DNA from: Bacillus sp. JCM 19058
Lineage (GTDB): Bacteria; Bacillota; Bacilli; Bacillales_H; Bacillaceae_D
DNA length: 17,796 nucleotides
NCBI GenBank assembly: GCA_001310555.1
Contig: BAXO01000105.1
Coordinates: forward strand, 1 to 17,796
Direction: 5' to 3'
Both the position numbers and the translations under genes were made by a program. This document shows, in pieces, positions 15,385 through 17,796 of this stretch. The notes below the pieces were generated by a model, which ran no database searches, was not told the DNA's origin, and saw only the letters and a list, made by a program, of their open reading frames with translations. The first letter of the stretch is position 1. Each line of letters opens with the position of its first letter.

Positions 15385-15560
15385 AAACTAATTCTAATGG
15401 TGTTAGTATAAAAGCTGGTACCTTATGTGAGTCAAACTTATATTTTCCGAGAAGGTTAAATGTTCCAAATCTAAAGGTGAAATATGTGGAAGTATTTTTT
15501 CTTTAAGGGCATGTTTCTTAAGGTCAAAAAAAACCATCGGTGGCAATCGTGAAGCCCTTG
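15385..15560 (-). pseudogene. Tn3-family transposase, C-terminal fragment (older copy)
   Basis: The minus strand reads DLKKHALKEKILPHISPLDL and EHLTF, then after a one-base shift LGKYKFDSHKVPAF and LTPLELVY. It aligns with the fragment at 17592-17796 (ISPLDLEHL..LGKYKFDS versus MSPLGWEHINFLGEYKFDS). The 'SPLGWEHINL.G.Y' block is the hallmark end of Tn3 TnpA. The G-W of that block is changed to D-L here. It is truncated about 60 codons before the end and cannot be functional. Confidence 0.72.
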
Positions 15561-15707
15561 AGGGGAAGACGGGGCTACGGAGACGGCGATAATAGGAAAA
15601 TATATTATGCAAAAATGAAAACATCTCTCCAAGTGTCAATTTTCTTTATTTTACGCAAGTTTATTTTATAAAAGGTCATGCTTATCAAGCTGATAAATAC
15701 TTGTTAC

Positions 15708-16726
15708 TTATACGGATTTAAACGTCATTAAAAGGTCATTTGCTATATTCCCGAATTCCCTTATATCCCTTAAGTAATTATAAGCGTTTGGATTACTTAA
15801 CTGGTTATACATTCTAACTACGACTGCATTATACTTAGGCACAACTAAGCAAGCACATCCCGTAATACCGAGTATTTGATAAGAGCAACTTGGAAGACGT
15901 TCCCCAACTTGACTCAAAGGAGTGTTACTGTGCAGCCACCATATAAAACCATGTCGTGGCATATGAGCTGGAACTGTCTTTGGAGTTTGAATCGTGGTTA
16001 CTCGTTCAAAAACACTTTGAGGTAACAATTGTTTACCGTCCAAACAGCCTTTTTTTAGATGGATGTATCCCCACATAGCTAAGTCACGTGCATTAATAAA
16101 TAAATTACTCTGATCTCCTTCGTCACTATTATTTGGTCCAACCCATGTATTTTTATCATTATAATAGTTGTAAATGAGGTTTTTATGATACTTTGTTCTC
16201 CACCCTGTTTCTTTAAGCTGATAAATATCAAATACATTAATTTTCATAAAAGTGCTTAAGCTTTGCCCAGACAAATAATTAACCAATTTAATAAGCATGG
16301 TGATGCCAGGGGTTCTATATGCCAGCCTTCACCTATGGGGAATTCTCTAACAAATTGACCATCTTCCTCAATTAAGCCGTGGGTATGTGTAATGAGGTGT
16401 CGTAAAGTCACCCCTTTTGCAATATCTGTATATTCTTTCAGATATGTCCCGATTTCGTCATCAATACTCTTGATTATCCCTTGCTCAATTAATAAGCTTA
16501 TTGCTAGAGCAAGATATGTTTTACGGACGGAACCAACGTTAAACTGGGTTCTTTCGTCTACATGTCGAGAATCTTCGGTAGAGTCGTGTCTACCTGAATA
16601 CCATTCATTTACAATTGTATTATCTTTTATAATATAGGTTGCAGCAGCAGTGGAACCTATTTCCAATTGATTATTGTATACATAATCGTTAAGACTTTGG
16701 AAATGGTTGTTTACTATTTGCTTCAT
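15708..16726 (-). pseudogene. Serine hydrolase, beta-lactamase/PBP4*-like, frameshifted
   Basis: ~339 aa when joined. The family (class C beta-lactamase fold) includes esterases and D-aminopeptidases. S66-x-x-K69 lies in FNVGSVRKTYLALAISLLIE, and the LRHLITHTHGL block follows. The frame breaks at G4 (16309-16312; one C short on the coding strand), where repair gives GEGWHIEPPGITMLIKLVNY then LSGQSL. The second part has ETGWRTKYH, the Trp-rich HGFIWWLHSN and GITGCACLVVPKYNAVVV at the third-motif position. The usual Tyr-x-Asn second motif is not evident, since its expected place reads I-E-P. ATG 16726 follows GGAGGAAAGG. There is no signal peptide, so it is cytosolic. As written, the two halves cannot form one enzyme. 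Confidence 0.82.
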
Positions 16727-16739
16727 GTTCCCTTTCCTC

Positions 16740-17186
16740 CTTGAAATATAAAGCAGTTATTCTACAGAAGGTTAATTTCCCCTTTTGGTACAATTATCAT
16801 CTAATCGTTTGATCACGTCCAGCAATTCTTTCTTTACCGATAAATCCATTGAGTGATGCGGAGTATCTCAATGTTATTGCTATCGAGCATGTACTTTTCC
16901 CAAAAAAAGCTATGTCAGTAGTACATAAGAACGACACAAGGAATATGAGCAGTAACGTCCATTAGGTTATGTTTTGAGGCTATCGACAATGGAAAGATAT
17001 TTATTCAATTTATGTTGTTGGTCATCTCTATTCATAAACATACAAAGAAGAAAGGAGGTTTGAAGAAATAAAGAAATGTTATATGGGATGTTCGCGAATT
17101 CAACATAGTATAATTGTGTTAGATTCAAATAATTCCCAGAGATTTATTCGATAAAATTCTTTGAAAACGCCGTAGAAACAACAACG
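16740..17186 (-). other. Gap with a possible decayed gene end
   Basis: On the minus strand, a frame near 16850-16772 reads MDLSVKKELLDVIKRLDDNC and ends TKRGN at TAA 16772, and the preceding frame reads FFWEKYMLDSNNIEILRI. This could be the end of a dead gene. At 17053-17058 a perfect GGAGGT is followed by TTGAAGAAATAA, a start with only two further codons. Nothing else is seen. Confidence 0.25.
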
Positions 17187-17213
17187 TTGTATTGTATTGG
17201 GCTCTGGTATAAT
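17187..17213 (+). promoter_or_regulatory. Promoter of toxin copy C
   Basis: An extended -10, TGG-TATAAT (17205-17213), with TTGTAT (17187-17192) as a weak -35 at 15-bp spacing. Copy B keeps the TATAAT and copy A has TATATT at the same place. Confidence 0.7.
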
Positions 17214-17295
17214 GGAGATACAAATGGGTACGGCTAATGGTGGAGCGGTCGCTGCTCTTTTCCTGAACGTTTAAGGGGGAAAGGAGGTGGGCGTT

Positions 17296-17448
17296 ATGAC
17301 GACATATGAAGCTATCACTATTGCTATCAATGCAAGCTTAGTCGTAGTTGGCGTATTCACGATAATCATTTCGATTATCCTTACGCTAGTCGTCACTTTT
17401 TATAATAAGAAACCAGCTAACCTGAGGTCAAGGATAAATTACAAGTAA
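17296..17448 (+). CDS. Hol-Tox/TxpA-like type I toxin peptide, copy C
   Basis: A 50-aa peptide starting MTTYEAITIAINASLVVVGV, continuing FTIIISIILTLVVTFYNKK and ending PANLRSRINYK. The 'M-T-x-Y-E-A-I' opening, single transmembrane helix and basic tail are typical of Bacillus type I toxins (TxpA/BsrG/Hol-Tox). The start is ATG at 17296 or 17297 (one-base uncertainty in my count), after AAAGGAGGTGG. It differs from copy B mainly at the tail, where two indels change the frame (see findings). Any antitoxin RNA was not found as a gene. An antisense promoter lies inside the ORF end. Confidence 0.8.
   Translation: MTTYEAITIAINASLVVVGVFTIIISIILTLVVTFYNKKPANLRSRINYK
17402..17431 (-). promoter_or_regulatory. 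Candidate antisense (antitoxin RNA) promoter in toxin copy C
   Basis: On the minus strand, -35 TTGACC (17426-17431), 18-bp spacer, -10 TATTAT (17402-17407). Transcription would run leftward, antisense to the toxin ORF and leader. Copies A and B keep a -35-like TTGACT here but have poorer -10 candidates. Inference from sequence only. Confidence 0.45.
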
Positions 17449-17467
17449 TGCTCTAAATCGGCATTAC
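17445..17467 (+). terminator. Hairpin overlapping the end of toxin copy C
   Basis: GTAATGC (17445-17451) pairs with GCATTAC (17461-17467), perfect 7-bp stem, 9-nt loop, followed by TTTG. It overlaps the toxin stop codon and may end its mRNA. Confidence 0.5.
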
Positions 17468-17492
17468 TTTGTTCAATTATCGGGCGCTTTAA

Positions 17493-17530
17493 GGGGTACA
17501 GCCAACATTTCGGAAATTTTGTACTTTAAG
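17493..17530 (+). repeat. Tn3-family 38-bp terminal inverted repeat
   Basis: Begins GGGGTACAGCCAACATTTCG and ends CTTTAAG. It closely resembles the Tn4430 repeat as I recall it (GGGGTACCGCCAGCATTTCG). It marks the left border of a Tn3-type transposon that runs off the right edge of the window. A 5-bp target duplicate cannot be checked without the other end. Confidence 0.8.
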
Positions 17531-17541
17531 CAAAACTCGAC

Positions 17542-17581
17542 AAAAAAAAGCCAAATACCTATACGCTAAGGGATTTGGCTT
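17542..17581 (-). terminator. Terminator of the Tn3 transposase gene
   Basis: AAGCCAAAT (17548-17556) pairs with ATTTGGCTT (17573-17581). Read leftward a U8 run follows (A8 17542-17549). It sits between tnpA and the terminal repeat. Confidence 0.75.
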
Positions 17582-17591
17582 ATGTTATGGC

Positions 17592-17796
17592 TTAGTTTTT
17601 ATTTAAGGGTCTTAATGAATTAGCTGGTAATCTATTTGAATCAAATTTATATTCTCCAAGAAAATTAATATGCTCCCAGCCTAAAGGGACATATGGTGCA
17701 ATAAGTCCTCATTAAAATCACCCAAACCTTTTTGATATTCCACTGCTTTTGCTAGATGTAAAGTATTCCAAACACTAATGGAAATTTATTATATTT
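17592..17796 (-). pseudogene. tnpA: Tn3-family transposase TnpA, C-terminal end, frameshifted
   Basis: The minus strand reads VWNTLHLAKAVEYQKGLG, DFNEDLLHHMS, then after restoring one C (near 17680) PLGWEHINFLGEYKFDSNRL and PANSLRPLNKN to TAA 17592. WNT.yL..A...l and SPLGWEHIN.lG.Y are the signature end of Tn3 TnpA, the DDE transposase that resolves through cointegrates. The gene continues beyond the window. The missing C, and a second disturbance near 17780 (two TAA codons in frame), suggest decay or sequence error. The adjacent 38-bp repeat confirms the family. Confidence 0.8.

Larger units (their letters stand above)
17195..17448 (+). repeat. Toxin-locus repeat, copy C
   Basis: Third unit, related to 9741-9985 and 11120-11368. 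The leader keeps 'GGGTACGGCTAATGGTGG', 'CGGTCGC' and 'CTGAACGTTTAAGGGGG'. CTTTTCC (17257-17263) can pair with the G/A-rich text that leads into the ribosome site. Confidence 0.82.

Noticed and set aside
17053..17070. Very strong ribosome site GGAGGT followed by TTG
   Set aside because: The frame stops after two more codons; no gene follows in any frame.

Overview
The window looks like an accessory region of a low-GC Gram-positive chromosome or large plasmid, most likely Bacillaceae/Planococcaceae (Lysinibacillus-like). The evidence is AT-rich DNA, strong GGAGG ribosome sites, TTGACA/TATAAT-type promoters, T-run terminators, and protein families typical of that group. No rRNA, tRNA or CRISPR array was seen.

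Layout. 1-550: decayed ends of mobile-element genes, including a DUF6262/TnpC-like remnant. 553-3661: an APH(4) (hygromycin kinase)-like gene broken in an A8 run, an intact metallophosphoesterase and an SRPBCC protein. 3806-4168: half of a TSUP (TauE/SafE) permease. 4783-6622: a GntR-ABC ATPase-permease operon (YtrA type), with the ATPase frameshifted. 6817-7728: a frameshifted Nudix hydrolase and an intact GNAT acetyltransferase. 8144-9328 (-): a frameshifted Bcr/CflA drug exporter. 10084-11010: a second broken aminoglycoside-phosphotransferase-fold kinase. 11533-12078 (-): a CGNR zinc-finger regulator. 12561-13043: a DinB-like protein. 13058-13868 (-): a wrecked IS110 transposase. 13996-14921 (-): a GPP34 (GOLPH3-like) plus small MerR operon with an unusual heptad-repeat promoter. 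15385-15560 and 17592-17796 (-): C-terminal ends of two Tn3-family transposases, the second with a 38-bp Tn4430-like inverted repeat. 15708-16726 (-): a frameshifted serine hydrolase of the beta-lactamase family.

The most notable content is three related copies, at about 9741-9985, 11120-11368 and 17187-17448, of a compact locus. Each encodes a ~50-residue membrane peptide resembling the Hol-Tox/TxpA-BsrG type I toxins, and each has a conserved 5' leader. Copies B and C are intact. Copy A has an ATA in place of ATG, a lost stop codon and a weakened -10. A and B flank the second kinase gene. C ends 44 bp before the Tn3 end. Near the 3' end of the ORF, B and C keep the DNA sequence but not the reading frame, and copy C has a good antisense promoter there. 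This suggests selection on RNA or promoter function as well as on the peptide.

At least eight genes carry single-base indels, mostly in homopolymers. Either the island is decaying or the assembly has uncorrected homopolymer errors; the sequence alone cannot decide. Every 'pseudogene' call below carries that caveat.
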